In this document: positions 1-12,212 of the stretch, piece by piece | Layout of the letters: each line of letters starts with the position of its first letter | Numbering within the stretch: the stretch's first letter is position 1 | Assembly (NCBI RefSeq): GCF_000002425.4 | Contig: NC_037254.1 | Span: 2,430,758-2,494,757, forward strand | Direction: 5' to 3' | Length of the DNA stretch: 64,000 nucleotides | Origin: Physcomitrium patens | Taxonomy: Eukaryota > Streptophyta > Bryopsida > Funariales > Funariaceae | Notes under the pieces: generated by a model | Seen by the model: the letters and a program-made list of their open reading frames with translations, nothing else | Told to the model about the DNA's origin: nothing | Databases searched by the model: none | Translations under genes and position numbers: made by a program

Positions 1-3000
1 GATTGAATCTTTGTTGTCTGTCAAGCTCCATTATGGCCTCGGCCGATTGTTTCCGTCTTCTGTTCCGGCGCCTTTCAACTTGTGCTTCTTGTACTTCCCA
101 CTTATCTGTCAAGCTTGCAACGGCAGACGCAACGTTATCGTGTGCTTCACCACCTACTTCCATTCCGTCTTTTGGGGTATCCTCAACCATTTCCACCTGC
201 CAGTTTTGAGCACCTACTTTGGCAAGACCGTGAGATGACACGAAGTCTAACTCCTCGTTGCAACGCACACTTCCGGGTAAATAAATTTTAGGTCCATCTA
301 TTAAGTCCTCATCAGGTATGCATAAATCATTATCCGATTCCTCTTCTGTTGAGACTTCTGTAGGGTCTTTCCAGCGAACATCTTCATCAGCAGAACTGCA
401 CAAGTGGTGACAATATACCCAATGTGATACAGAAGTAGATAAAATTCAAGCTAAAAGGAAAAAGAAAAAAAATAGTATGTGTTCGTTAGATGTGAGAGTT
501 GCATGTTACTCTGCCATCTCAAAATAGTAATAACGTAGGAAGATTCTGCATGCTACGACTAATACAAGAAAAAGTCCTGGCAAAGCAAAGTATCGTAGTT
601 ATTGCAGACGGACGTAAGCTCTGAGTAAAAAGAAATCGTGCTCACAGCAAAAATTAAGAGTTATATTCCCAGTCAAAGCTCTACACATGGAACAAACATG
701 TGCGTACCTGTCTACATGCAAACCTCTGGGAAAACTCCTCTCAGATTCCTCCCGACCCTGGGTGGTGCCCTCCAATCTCTCAAACCGCACCGACCCTACC
801 TTCCGAGCATTACCGGCGAGAATCTGGAAGTTCTCAACAAACCAGCTTAGTATTAATCAAGCAACAAACCGGTACGGAGACTTCAAACTTGCACTAGTAT
901 TTCAGTATAGATTGATAATACCTCCAGGCGGTACTTTTGAAATTTCTCTCTCTCCTTCTCACGGCGATCTTCATGATGTTCACCCTGGTTCTCTCCATCA
1001 CGCCATTCACCCTCTTCAGCATCTGCGTTGCGAAGCGTAATTTTGGTACTCTCTCCAGTGCGAGGAATATATCCAAACGCTTCACATACAAAACCTGACA
1101 CGGTCTCATAACGATGCGAACCCTGCTAACCATCACTTTGTCAGATTGCAAAAACCATATTTTTTATGTTCTGCATCTCCAAACCAGGAAACAAAGGGTC
1201 AGATGTAGTTTCAAAGAAATACGTGTGAATAATAGGTAGTAAAAAATATGAAGTGAACTCCTATTGTATCGTTCACCAAAAGTTTCCAAGTCCTTGCACA
1301 TGTAACCTACCTCCGGAAGTTTAATCTCTAGAGCCTCCTTTAGGTCCTCTACTGCCGTATTTGCATCAATGTCAAAAACCCCGTCGGCCCTTTGGACCAC
1401 GTAACCTGTTTTCTTTCTGATCTCTTCCTGCATTCACAAGTCCAAGAGCCCCCCAATTAAAGCCTGATGATATAGGTGTACAAGTATGCACCTCAGCATA
1501 GTAAATGTGCATGATCTCTTAACGTGGCAGCTCATGAGCTGGTTGCAAGGATCGATTCAGAAAGATGTTGTTCATTCCCAAACAAGACCTTGTAAACAAT
1601 GACCAACCTTTGAATCATTTTCATCGAAAATCTCCCCAACAATCTCTTCCACAACATCTTCCAGCGTTACAACCTAAATAACGCATGGTGCAACTTTGTT
1701 AGCATCGGTATTTGTATTGATTACAAATATCAAATGATTCAACACAGCCTTAATTTTAAAGTTGAATTGAAGTTGTTCTTCCGACGAAACAGACAGATAA
1801 GTCGAGTTCGTGCCATCAAAAGTAGTGTGAGGCATTCGCCAATTATGTTGCAAGACAGGTTCAGTACAGTAAATAAAACAAGAAGATTACCATGTGTGTT
1901 TAGAGCCTCACCCCAACAGTACCACCGTATTCATTGAGTACAATTGCCATGTGTACTTTCCGTATCCTGAACTCCCTCAGCAAATTCCACACGGACATAG
2001 AGTCTGCATAAACTCAGATATAAGAAAAGCTACATGCATACAAACCTTCACCAAAAGTAAGATGACTCAAACCATCACGAGTTGGATTAAACATTCAATA
2101 ATCTTAAGAAGCTTAAAAGACCTCTTATTCAGGGTCTGCCTACCTGGAACAAAGTAAGCTGGCTTGTGAGCAATGCGTCCAACATTCATCCTTTGCAACA
2201 ATTCTGTCTGCAGCCAAGTAGATGTCAGCATTTACTATCCTGAACATCATACACACACATAATCCATCCTCACTCAATCTGAACCATTCGATATGCACTC
2301 CAACATAGAAGTGTCCATGAAAGAAATACACATCCTTTGCAAAACCAGAGGAACTGAATAAAATACTGACTGTATAGATGCATTACTTGTTCCACGTAAT
2401 CAAGCATATCCATGGGATATGCTAAGCCAACAATGTTGTCAATACGCCTTTCAAAAACTGGAACTCTGAATTTCATAACATAGGCAATCGTCCAATATAA
2501 GCAAGTAACTTGGACAAAGCACAGCTTCAGAGAAACTCAAGAAAACCTACGAAAAGCATTGACTGCAGGCTATTACAATAGCTACACTGATATGTGACAT
2601 TGATCTTGTCTTTATTAAACTCGAAGGTTAGTACTTACAACTACATATCTGTGCCAACTCAAACAATAATCATCCAGTAATACAACACTAAAGCACCGCC
2701 ATAAGAGAACACATGATGTCGATAATGTATGACAACAGAGAATAACGCCAAAACTTTCACTTAGACTACAAGCAAAACTCAAATTTGGAGAAAAGAATGA
2801 TACCTTGAGTACTGCTGCTTCACCCAAAGGTTGCGGAATTCCAGCAAAGTTGCAGCCGAATCAATGGCAACTACATCTATCAAAGGAGTCATAACTTCCC
2901 GAACATATGTATCTTTGATTTCAAGCACATTCTCTATCATGTCCTGCAACATACAGCCATTTTTGTTTTATTAACCACCCCATAACATCCAATGTAGCTT

Positions 3001-6000
3001 TCACACATTGTACATAATTTCCTTCGTGGCTGCCTTGGTTAGGAATCAAGAAAACCTAGTATATATATGAGGAAATACTAAAATATATACGAAGACTCGT
3101 CAAGATTCTGTATTGTGATACAACTTATAATTTAATATAGTGCACGGTAAAGAATATAACAAGCTGGAAATTGTAAGTCTCTTTTTGCAGAAAGATCCTT
3201 CTGCAGAGTTCAAATTTAAAAACTGTAGAGACATCAACTTGAAATTGTGATCATACCTGCTCCTCCTCCTCTATAGCTCCACTAAGTTCAGCACCTCGCA
3301 ACATAAGCTTAAGCTCATCTTCACTCACAAAAGGCTCCCTGTAAAATCAAAGGAATTGAATTAGCCGTCCATAGATATATGTTGATTTCTCTACCAGCTT
3401 CTCATGGATTAACAATCAGCAAATAAGGAAGGCAACCAAGACACTCCTTCCTGTAAATCAACTACAAGTAACACCGAGTTGAGAAAGAGAAGCAATTCTA
3501 CAAGACTTTGTAGAAGAATAAAGAAGACGAAGACGACAAAGAGTTGATCCAACTATGACGAAATTTTCTCAAGAGCCAGCAATTTGTTCACACAATGTAA
3601 TATCCTTTAAGGAAAGATCGATCCACATATGGTACCAAGAGATGTCAAACTTACCCACTGCTTTTCAACCCAAGAAGTTTCAACAAACTTGTAGACATTG
3701 CAGTCACCAGGCGTCCTACCGGGTACAAAATTACAGATAGCCAAGCCACAGGCCTCACCTGCACCATGTAAAGTTATATCTCACGACTCAAATTCTGCAA
3801 GGACTTTCACACATAGCTAGTGAAGCTTATGAATGCTTACGATAGAATAGACCACGTACTAAATGAAAATCATATTGACTGCAGCAACTCTACCACCACT
3901 TACCACTACTCGCGCAACTTCTGTAGCGTTGTGCACGGCAATGCTCTTGGGAGCAATCTCTGTAACTAAAAGAAGAACAACCTGCACAACCAGTAAGAAT
4001 CGCTCATGACTGACCATCGTACAAACCCAGAATGACTTAATCAGGCACCAAAATTTCTCCAAAGATCTGACTTGTACACTTGAACGAAGTACATTCAAGG
4101 TTTCTAAAATCACCCACCGTCATAACACCTGTAGCAGCTGTGACGCCAGCTTCTCCAAATAAGGCTGTTGCTGCTTCAGTAACCATTGCTGTTGCTGCAA
4201 TGTTAACCACCCTGTTTATAAAGACAAAAAAACAAAAAGAATTCACGTGAGTGACGATATAATTCATGGTATGAACAGAGCTAGCTTTTATGCTGCAGGT
4301 CCGAACCTTGATCCTCGTAAGAACCAACTTGGCAGTTGACTGATCCACAAAGCATTGCAAACGCAGCGTAATATTGGTAGGAATTTCAGTGAAACAAATG
4401 CATTGTTCGTGCAAACGTGACTCTAAACTCAGACTCTGTCTGCCCGATTCAGCCATGATAATAAATTTTAAGAACATAAAGCTGTAAGAAATGAATGAGC
4501 CAGTACGTTGTCCCGATCAGGATGGTAGTCAAGAAGCGAGTGACATCTTGCTGTAGAACTTGGAAGACTCCACCTTCATCTTCCTTTTCTGCAAGTTCAC
4601 GAACCTGATACAATCGACCACAACAATTAAATAGTCACAACTAGAGGCGTGGCTTACCACAGAGACCACGATCGAATAAAAAACTCGTAATTGTGAGAAC
4701 TTGACTACTGTTTGTTAGGCCGCAGAAATTTATATCTGTAAATTTGGTGAGGAATGATGTGACATTTCAAGTAAGGACTGCATACCTTCCATGGCCAGAG
4801 TGTCGTAATAGAAGTCTCTGCCATAGAAAAAAAAGCAGATAGAGCCAGTAATAGAGAAAGAAAAAGTCCTTGATCTCTCAGCACCTCGAAGACCTGTTGC
4901 ATCTTGGGCCACATAGCTTTCAACATCTCAACTAAAGATGATTTCATTTTCATATTGCTTACTAGAGGTGGAGCCAGCGACCCTGAGCTACCTCCACTTG
5001 CATAGGCTAGCCCACTTCCTGGCAGAGGTACCCACAATGGCATCAATTGAGTCGCTTACCTTGTCTGATATTAGCCAACAATGGCTTCAAACACGGTAAT
5101 CCGGCATAAGGGAAAGAAGCGTTCTTAAGGATTTCGGGTATGATACACGATAAAATCCGGCTTTTTTCCTGTGTTTCTTTCCAAGGGATCCAACCCTTCC
5201 TGTTCTATGACAAGGCGTTGTGAAGGTGGAAAAAGATGTTACAACGTACCGGCTGCCCACATGGCCACGCACACGGACGCAGTCCAAATTAACAGCATTC
5301 TTCCAGCTATTCTTACAACCACGTTCCAATCCAAGGAAGTCTCTTTTACTTTGCTCTGTAAAGGCGTCAAGTTCCCGTTTGCTAGACCCTCACTTACTCC
5401 TGCAAAGCCCTGTCATCTGCTGAAATGAGACAACTGCTACACTGCCAAAACAGAAGGTAAAATGTTTTTCAAACATTGCAAAAGCGCCGCTAGCTGCTGA
5501 AAATTTATTATATCTCAATATGATTTTTCAATTATGTAGGCGAAGTTATTGAAAATAATAACTAGAATAGAGTAGTCTGCAATCTGGGCAGATAGGACTC
5601 TTCGAAAAACCGCCTTAACTGCACTTGGATGCACACACCTTTTGTACAAGAAATTGATCTCCAGCTGATAGGGCATGGCAGACATTGTGAAGATGGCTAA
5701 TGAACGCAGGTGCATTAGTCTGAGACAGGTCCATCAAGTGATTCGCATCCACAATTCCAGCTGGGCCAGCTTCGGGGATAGCGTAACCCTGGCTTGAGAA
5801 CCAAGCTAATTCCTTAGTCAACCTTCTTACTTTCACTAATCCTGTCTTTCTGAAGATTTCATCTGCACAATGCGTCAAAATTGCTAATCAGAAGAAGCTT
5901 AGGAACAATAATCATCTTCATTGTAATGGTTGCCAACAAAAAGACAAAGAGACAAAACGCAAGTTCTTGCAAAGTAGTTGCACCACTAAGTGGCTGAAAG

Positions 6001-6780
6001 CAAGGGAATGTCCCTTAGGAAGACTAAATTGAGCAGGGGTATGAGATTGCTCCACATGCCACATTATTTTAGTTGTACACATCAGCAAATAACGTAAAAC
6101 CCCTAATAATTGTACAAGGCCTACTGAAAATGAACCATGCCTGATATTCTCAGAGAACTATCCGCTTAAATGATTACTAGTAAACCCAGACCAAGTACTT
6201 AGAAGACCTAGCCCAAAGTTACATTCCCTTTTGTGTATACATTTCTTTTTGGGCAAAACCTGAGTTGTTTTGAACATTGCGCAACATCATTGAGACGTGA
6301 GAAACTTGGCTCACACGAAGGATGCAAGGAATTCATGACAATCGCCTCCACGGTTTCGTAGACCTTCTTGCTGTCCACTAGAAACTTCATATATTCCTCC
6401 GCAGTAGGTGAGCGTCTAGCAAACTGTTCCTTCGTTTGCTTCTTCATAAGCAACCTCATAACTTGAAATCGTAATTCTTCCATGAAACCCTTGAATTCTC
6501 CCAAGCAACTGAACTTGGGATTTCCCATTCCAGCAAATAGACTACATACAGTGGCCGATTTTCTAGAAGGGGAGCGCAGACGAATCTTGTTGGAATTCAC
6601 TCTGAACCTTAGCGCTTGCCCAAAAACACCGCACACTTCAGATCCCATCATCTTCGCGCACGGGATGAGCTGCGCGTGGACTTGATTTATACATTTGATC
6701 GAACAATTTTGACAAAAACTCTTCTCTTGTGGCTTTCCGTGCTTCAAAGCCAAAGCCAAGCCCCCCACCAAAGCGGCCAT
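1..6780 (-). CDS. DUF21/CNNM-CorC family protein, probably plastid-targeted (3' end outside window)
   Basis: Eighteen exons read right to left: 6780-6315, 5862-5639, 5409-5250, 5018-4786, 4604-4507, 4211-4118, 3981-3904, 3758-3655, 3338-3257, 2943-2804, 2465-2387, 2207-2144, 2003-1912, 1673-1608, 1427-1311, 1122-922, 832-708 and 395-1. All junctions are GT-AG and all phases agree, giving about 939 residues before the window edge. A basic, Ser-rich N terminus looks like a transit peptide. One membrane span lies in the third exon (MLLIWTASVCVAMW), then the DUF21 membrane domain (FFSMAETSITTLWPWK, LTTILIGTTVVNIAATA, VTEIAPKS), two CBS repeats (VREVMTPLIDVVAID; HMAIVLNEYGGTVG; VTLEDVVEEIVGEIFDEND) and a CorC/HlyC-type C-terminal domain (SGFVCEAFGYIPRTGES). 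The arrangement matches Arabidopsis At1g55930/At3g13070 (I believe named MGR9/MGR8, proposed plastid Mg2+ transporters). An acidic/basic tail extends past the CorC domain, so it looks longer than the Arabidopsis protein. The least certain junction is the exon 1 donor (T|GTGAGC), chosen because it is the only good site in the required phase. Confidence 0.93.
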
Positions 6781-8361
6781 CTTGTAAACAACGTAAGGAA
6801 AAGACAAGCTGGACTATAGCGTGTCTGCTATAAGCACCATCGAACGAGAAAAGAAATCATATGGCGATTTCCAGGACTCAAGCATCAAATTCAGTAAAGT
6901 ACTCCAATTCCAGCATACTTCATACTCCGTTGGTCGTGACGGCGGCCTGTAAGTGCATCGAAGATTTAGAGGACAAATATAACCCCCCTCGGCTTAAAAT
7001 AAATAGTTGAAAAATTACAATCAACTACGCAGCTCCAGAACCACCAACAAGTCCTTCATTCACCTTGATCGAGTACCCAGAATTGTTTCCACAGCGCCTA
7101 AACCTTCCTCGAACTTGAACTCCAACATTCCACTTCGTCAAGAAATGAAACTTCAGACACCAAAACTCCCACCTTTAGATACTACCCAGCACTCAAATGA
7201 GCCGAATTCATTGCACCGGATGTGCGTCGAAGCTTCAGTGGCCTGTCCTCTGCACGCCACCGATCCTAAGATGGTGAGAGAGAGAAGCCAATAACTTCCC
7301 GTGAGGATCAAACCTTGATGAGACAGTATGTAATGCCCTAATGAGAAGAATGACAAAGGCAAAACGTTTGCTCACTGAGCTAAGTCTGACTGCAATCCAA
7401 CCCTGTCGTGAGCTGTCGCAAACACAGGGAAATGGGTGGACGCAGAACAGGTGACACTGCAACAAAAATAGAGACCCAATTCTCAAAAAAACACACTAAG
7501 GAATTGAAGGACCCCCTACCACTGCTACAAACAAATTGCAGACTGAAACGGAAACCGCAATCAAGAACCCAAAACACAGCGTGAGAGAGAGAGCGAGACA
7601 GAGGGGATATATGAAGAGATTGCGAACCGGGTGCGAGAAGAGGTCACGAGATATGGCGTGGTAGGGCAACGAAACTGCATTAACCTCGACAAAGGAAGAA
7701 GGGATTGCATTCCCCGCTTCACTTCTGCGTGAATTGTAGAGTGGGAAACACTTTCCAGCTCGAACGAGACCATATCCTGGCGTCCCAAACGAGGCGTGAA
7801 ACCTTTTGAAAGGTAGCGAATCTTTTAGAATATTCCTTCTCATGGCTGCACGGTGATTGGAAACGCCACGCTCCCCACCCCCATCCCCCCTATGGCCATG
7901 GAGCCACCACCAAAGAGCGTATTTATCGTTCTCTTTCGTCCTCATTTCGACGAGGAGCTAAGGAATACGTCCGACGAAAAGCCCCATATTTTGTGTCTCG
8001 TACGCGCCATAGGAATTATTGGGTACTATGCAATTTTATTTATGTATTCGTATACTCATTCTTCCATGGATTGCAAAAGCAAAATTTCAATAAAAATGCA
8101 ACAATACTTGCGCGTACACTAGAGCCCTCGTTAAGACTTGGAATGTTAATTGTGTGTTAGTTTCTTGTGTCCATTATATCCAAATGACACAGAAACCCTA
8201 ATTCTCATTTTAGGGCAACGGTGTGGAGAAACAGAGTCCAACCCCTAAAAAGTCTCTGGGTTTCGGGCTCCCGGGGTCACTTGCTATCTCTCTCACCAGG
8301 CTTGCATTTGTTAATGCGTTAGCCTGAGTGGGGTTTTAGAGTTTAAGCGTTGTTGGTGGGC
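6781..8361. promoter_or_regulatory. Shared 1.6-kb divergent promoter region
   Basis: This is the interval between the ATG of the DUF21 gene (minus strand, 6780) and the ATG of ProRS (plus strand, 8362). No conserved coding segment was recognised. Open frames on both strands (for example minus 7945-7496 and plus 7007-7294) show no family motif and look like chance or untranslated-leader sequence. The part near ProRS is pyrimidine-rich and holds a telo-box. Confidence 0.6.
8193..8201 (+). promoter_or_regulatory. Telo-box (AAACCCTAA) upstream of ProRS
   Basis: The plant telo-box AAACCCTAA lies about 160 bases upstream of the ProRS start codon. In plants this motif is common in promoters of translation-apparatus genes, which fits a tRNA synthetase. 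The motif is seen; its function is inferred. Confidence 0.5.
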
Positions 8362-11300
8362 ATGGAGGATTTGAAAATGGCTGAACAAGGGGTTGAGCGC
8401 ATGAGTGTCACTGATGAGATTGTTGCTGAGAAGGTGAGCGTTACTGGCGCCGAAGCTCCGGAAGCGAAACCCAAAGAGAAGCCAAAGAAGGCTCCTAAAG
8501 AGAAGGTTGTGAAAGACAAGAAGCCAGTGGTGCACGGAGGCGCACAAGGAGGAGGTTAGGAAGCTGCTCGCAGTGCAGTAATGGACTTCTGTTTTTGAGT
8601 GACTTCTTTTGGAGACTTCATCGTACTTAAGGGATTTTTCGAGTGTTTATGTTTCATGAACTGGTCCAAATCGAGAGTCTTGATTGGTGCTTATGTAGTC
8701 GGAAATCGATTCGCACGGACAGAATACGGCTGTGGTTGTGTACTCAGTTGCAACTCCTTGCTCAGATCTCGGTAATCATTAGCATTCATGGAACCATCGT
8801 AGCATAAGCAAATGTTCTCATTCCTTTGTGTTTATTTGGGCAGCCAAGAAGGAGGTGAAGAAGGAATCGGGACTTGGTCTTGCTTTTAAGAAGGATGAAA
8901 ACTTCGGAGAGTGGTATTCAGATGTAAGTTAGCCTCTGAAAATATTTGAAGACTCAAGGAGTCGTCTTTACGAATTTCTTGTACGTAGAGTAGCGTTGTG
9001 TGCATCAGTGCGGCCGTCTCTTTCATTTTCATCACTATAGGGATCAACGTTCATTAGGGTACAACAATAGAAATCTTATCCAATCACCCAGTAATATTTT
9101 GTGTATTCCCTACCCAATTTGTATTTTTCTGTTTATTATTATTGTCGATTCTTGGCCTAGTTCGTTCTAGTGAGATGAGGAAGGAAAGAGATCAGAAAGG
9201 TGTGATCGAATTCAATTTCACTAGTAAGTTTTTATCACCTTTGTTGGAGTCGGTAAATTCATGTCTGCGTAATTCAGGTCGTTGTGCGAGGAGAAATGAT
9301 TGAATACTACGACGTCTCAGGTTGCTACATCCTTCGTCCATGGTCTTACTCAATCTGGGAATCTATTAAGGTATACTCAGATGAAGCCTTCGCCTCCATT
9401 TATTGGAACATTGTCTATTTAACAGCTTATAAAGAAAATTAAAGCTCAGCCTTCTGTGTGCGTCAACGCTATGTTGTCTGATTGTGGGATGCGGACTACG
9501 ACAGATTTTCATGTGTCCGTGCGTGTAAATGCAGGACTTTTTTGACAAGGAAATTAAGAAAATGGGCATCGAGAACACCTACTTCCCTCTTTTTGTTTCA
9601 GAGAAGGCCTTGACAAAAGAGAAAGATCATGTTGAAGGCTTTGCCCCTGAGGTTGCTTGGGTAACGAGATCTGGGGATTCAGAGCTTGAAGAGCCTATTG
9701 CTATTCGGCCTACGAGTGAAACGGTGATGTACCCAATTTTCGCTAAATGGATTCGTGGTCATCGTGATCTTCCTCTTAGAATCAACCAGTGGTGTAACGT
9801 GGTGCGGTGGGAGTTTAAGCACCCCACCCCTTTTATCAGGTGAGACTTAACAAACCCGGAAATCGACTTTTGCAGTTTCCTCGGGTTTTGTACTGAAGTT
9901 GCAATGATTAAGTCATTAAATTGTTTAAAGTATCCTCTATGATACAATTCAAGTTCCAGTAATATCTTACCTGGTATACAGTGTTCGAGTATAGCAAGTG
10001 AAGGTCTTGGTTGAGTGGTGACTTCCGGAATAAAGGCGGTTGAAAAATGTTTTGTTGATTTTTATCTGGGTGTTGATTGTTACATCCTTGCAGAGTTGGT
10101 ATTTACTTAAAAAAAAATTGATTCGAGTGTTTCGCTTCACTTTGCAGGAGTCGTGAATTTTTATGGCAAGAAGGTCATACTGCATTTGCTACAAAAGAGG
10201 AAGCAGATGTCGAGGTTAGCATTGAATTTATTGTAGTCTTAACATCGCTAATCCAGATTTCTGATGAGATTAGGCTTTTCTCTGCTGGACTACAAATATT
10301 TTCTCTTCACTCATTTAGAAATATACCTAGCTAACAACACTGATATAGATTCGAATTTGTGAGTTGTCAGGTACATCAAATTTTGGAGCTCTACCGCAGG
10401 GTATATGAGGAGCTCCTAGCCGTTCCTGTCATCAAGGGTGTTAAAAGTGAGGTCGAGAAGTTTGCTGGTGGTCTGTATACTACTACTGTAGAGGTACTCC
10501 TTCCATCTTTATGATGTATAGTGATTCGATTTGGTTCATCCACTAGCATCTTTATTGCATTACTGACCACGCTCCTCAAGCTTCTGGTTTGCAAACCTGC
10601 ACCAGTATCACTTGGAACAAGTCGTTGCCTTCACATACAAGCAGAAATAGACGTTGTTTGATGTTTTCAAAGATAGCGTGTGTTAGTTTAAGTGAATAAT
10701 TTTCCCATTCCTTTGCCCAGGCTTTTATCCCTTCCACGGGGCGCGGAGTACAAGGTGCAACATCGCATTGTTTGGGGCAGAATTTCTCCAAGATGTTCGA
10801 CATCTTATTTGAAGACGAGAACAGGGAACGGAAAAATGTGTGGCAAAATTCTTGGGGTCTTACCACCAGAACGGTAAGCTTTTCGTTCTCATGTATTTAG
10901 AGCACGCAGTCGAAATGCTCCTAGTTTGAAATCGACTTCTGGGTTGATAACATGAGAAACCATTTGAATTAACTTCTGCTTTGTAACGCTTCTTATACGA
11001 TTAACTGGATTTTTTCTGATTGCAGATCGGAGTGATGGTGATGATTCATGGTGACAATAAAGGGCTGGTTCTTCCTCCAAGAGTAGCACCTATCCAGGTT
11101 GTTGTGATTCCTGTACCCTTCAAGGGAATTGACCCCTCCGAAGAATGTTTGAAAGTTACCCGACAGTTGCAGGAAGCAGGCTTTAGAGTGAAGGATGACT
11201 TGAGAGATAATTACTCTCCTGGATGGAAGTACTCTCATTGGGAGCTAAAAGGTGTACCCTTGAGAATTGAAATTGGTCCCAGGGACATTGAAAATAAGCA

Positions 11301-12212
11301 GGTATAGCATTAACTATGAGGATTTCGTTGCGACCATCACTGATTGATTACTACTACATATAATTCTGTTGTGAAGTGGTTTGGGTGCTGCTTTTACTGT
11401 TGAGATTAAATTTATTGTCTGAAATTACAGGTTCGAGTCGTTCGTCGAGACTTGGAAGATAAAACTGAGGGGCGATCTCAGGATATTCCCATGGCCAACC
11501 TTGTAGAGAAGATCGGCGAGATCTTGGAAACAATGCAGAAAGCGCTTCTGGAAAAAGCTCGGGAAGAGAGGACTTCGTGCATTACAGTTGCTGACAACTG
11601 GGATGATTTCATAGCAGCTTTGAACAATAAAAAGATGGTCCTCGCTCCCTGGTGTGATGAAGTGGTAAATTATCTCCCTACTTTCCGTTCTCCACAAGGA
11701 CTTATAAAAATGGATCGCGTTGGCTTATAATTGGGTTACTTCCTCTTGCAAGTACCTTAAATGAAGAAAATGACGAGAACTGCGTTGCTTCACTCTCAAA
11801 GTCAGCAATCCCGCGAATCAGAAGAAATGAAAGTGTCAATAGGGTAACTCAGCTTTCTCTGGTTTAGGCTGTTCGTAAGCCCTTGGTCGGTTTAGTGACC
11901 TGTTTGAGAATTTGCAGGAGGTGGAGGAAAGTGTCAAGGCTCGCACAAAGGGTGAAGCTGGTGCTGCTAAAACCCTATGCATGCCATTCGAGCAGGATAC
12001 CCTTCCAATGGTGTCGAACACACTTCCTGAAGGTAACATTTTTTTGTCATCTGGAAGCTTTTGGTGGATCTCTTGTATGAAGGATAAGCTCTGTTGCAAC
12101 TTGAATCTGGCAATAACTGACTTCTTTGTGCCTGGTCACCTTTTCAGGAACCAAGTGTTTCGTATCAGGCAAACCTGCGAAGAAATGGGCTTTGTGGGGT
12201 CGCAGTTATTGA
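8362..12212 (+). CDS. Prolyl-tRNA synthetase, cytosolic eukaryote/archaeal type
   Basis: Eleven exons: 8362-8554, 8844-8923, 9278-9370, 9535-9839, 10148-10214, 10371-10493, 10721-10873, 11026-11301, 11431-11664, 11918-12032 and 12148-12212. They total 1704 bases (567 residues plus TGA) with every phase closing. It charges tRNA-Pro with proline. Residues about 1-65 form a Lys/Ala/Glu-rich extension with no transit-peptide look; the catalytic core then begins at [18 protein letters not shown]. Class II landmarks are visible: RPTSETVMY, the motif 2 region CNVVRWEF...[13 protein letters not shown], the proline-site stretch [16 protein letters not shown], and [21 protein letters not shown]. The anticodon-binding domain starts near VVVIPVPF ([12 protein letters not shown]), and the protein ends in the ProS-type zinc-like domain with terminal WGRSY. 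The start at 8362 is the first real ATG; the frame is open slightly upstream, but only from a TTG. Just before the terminal exon there is a short extra stretch ([13 protein letters not shown]), longer than I remember in flowering-plant homologues. Confidence 0.96.

Noticed and set aside
7496-7945. 149-codon minus-strand open frame between DUF21 and ProRS
   Set aside because: No family motif, no splice link to the DUF21 start, and it lies in the shared promoter; it may be leader sequence at most.
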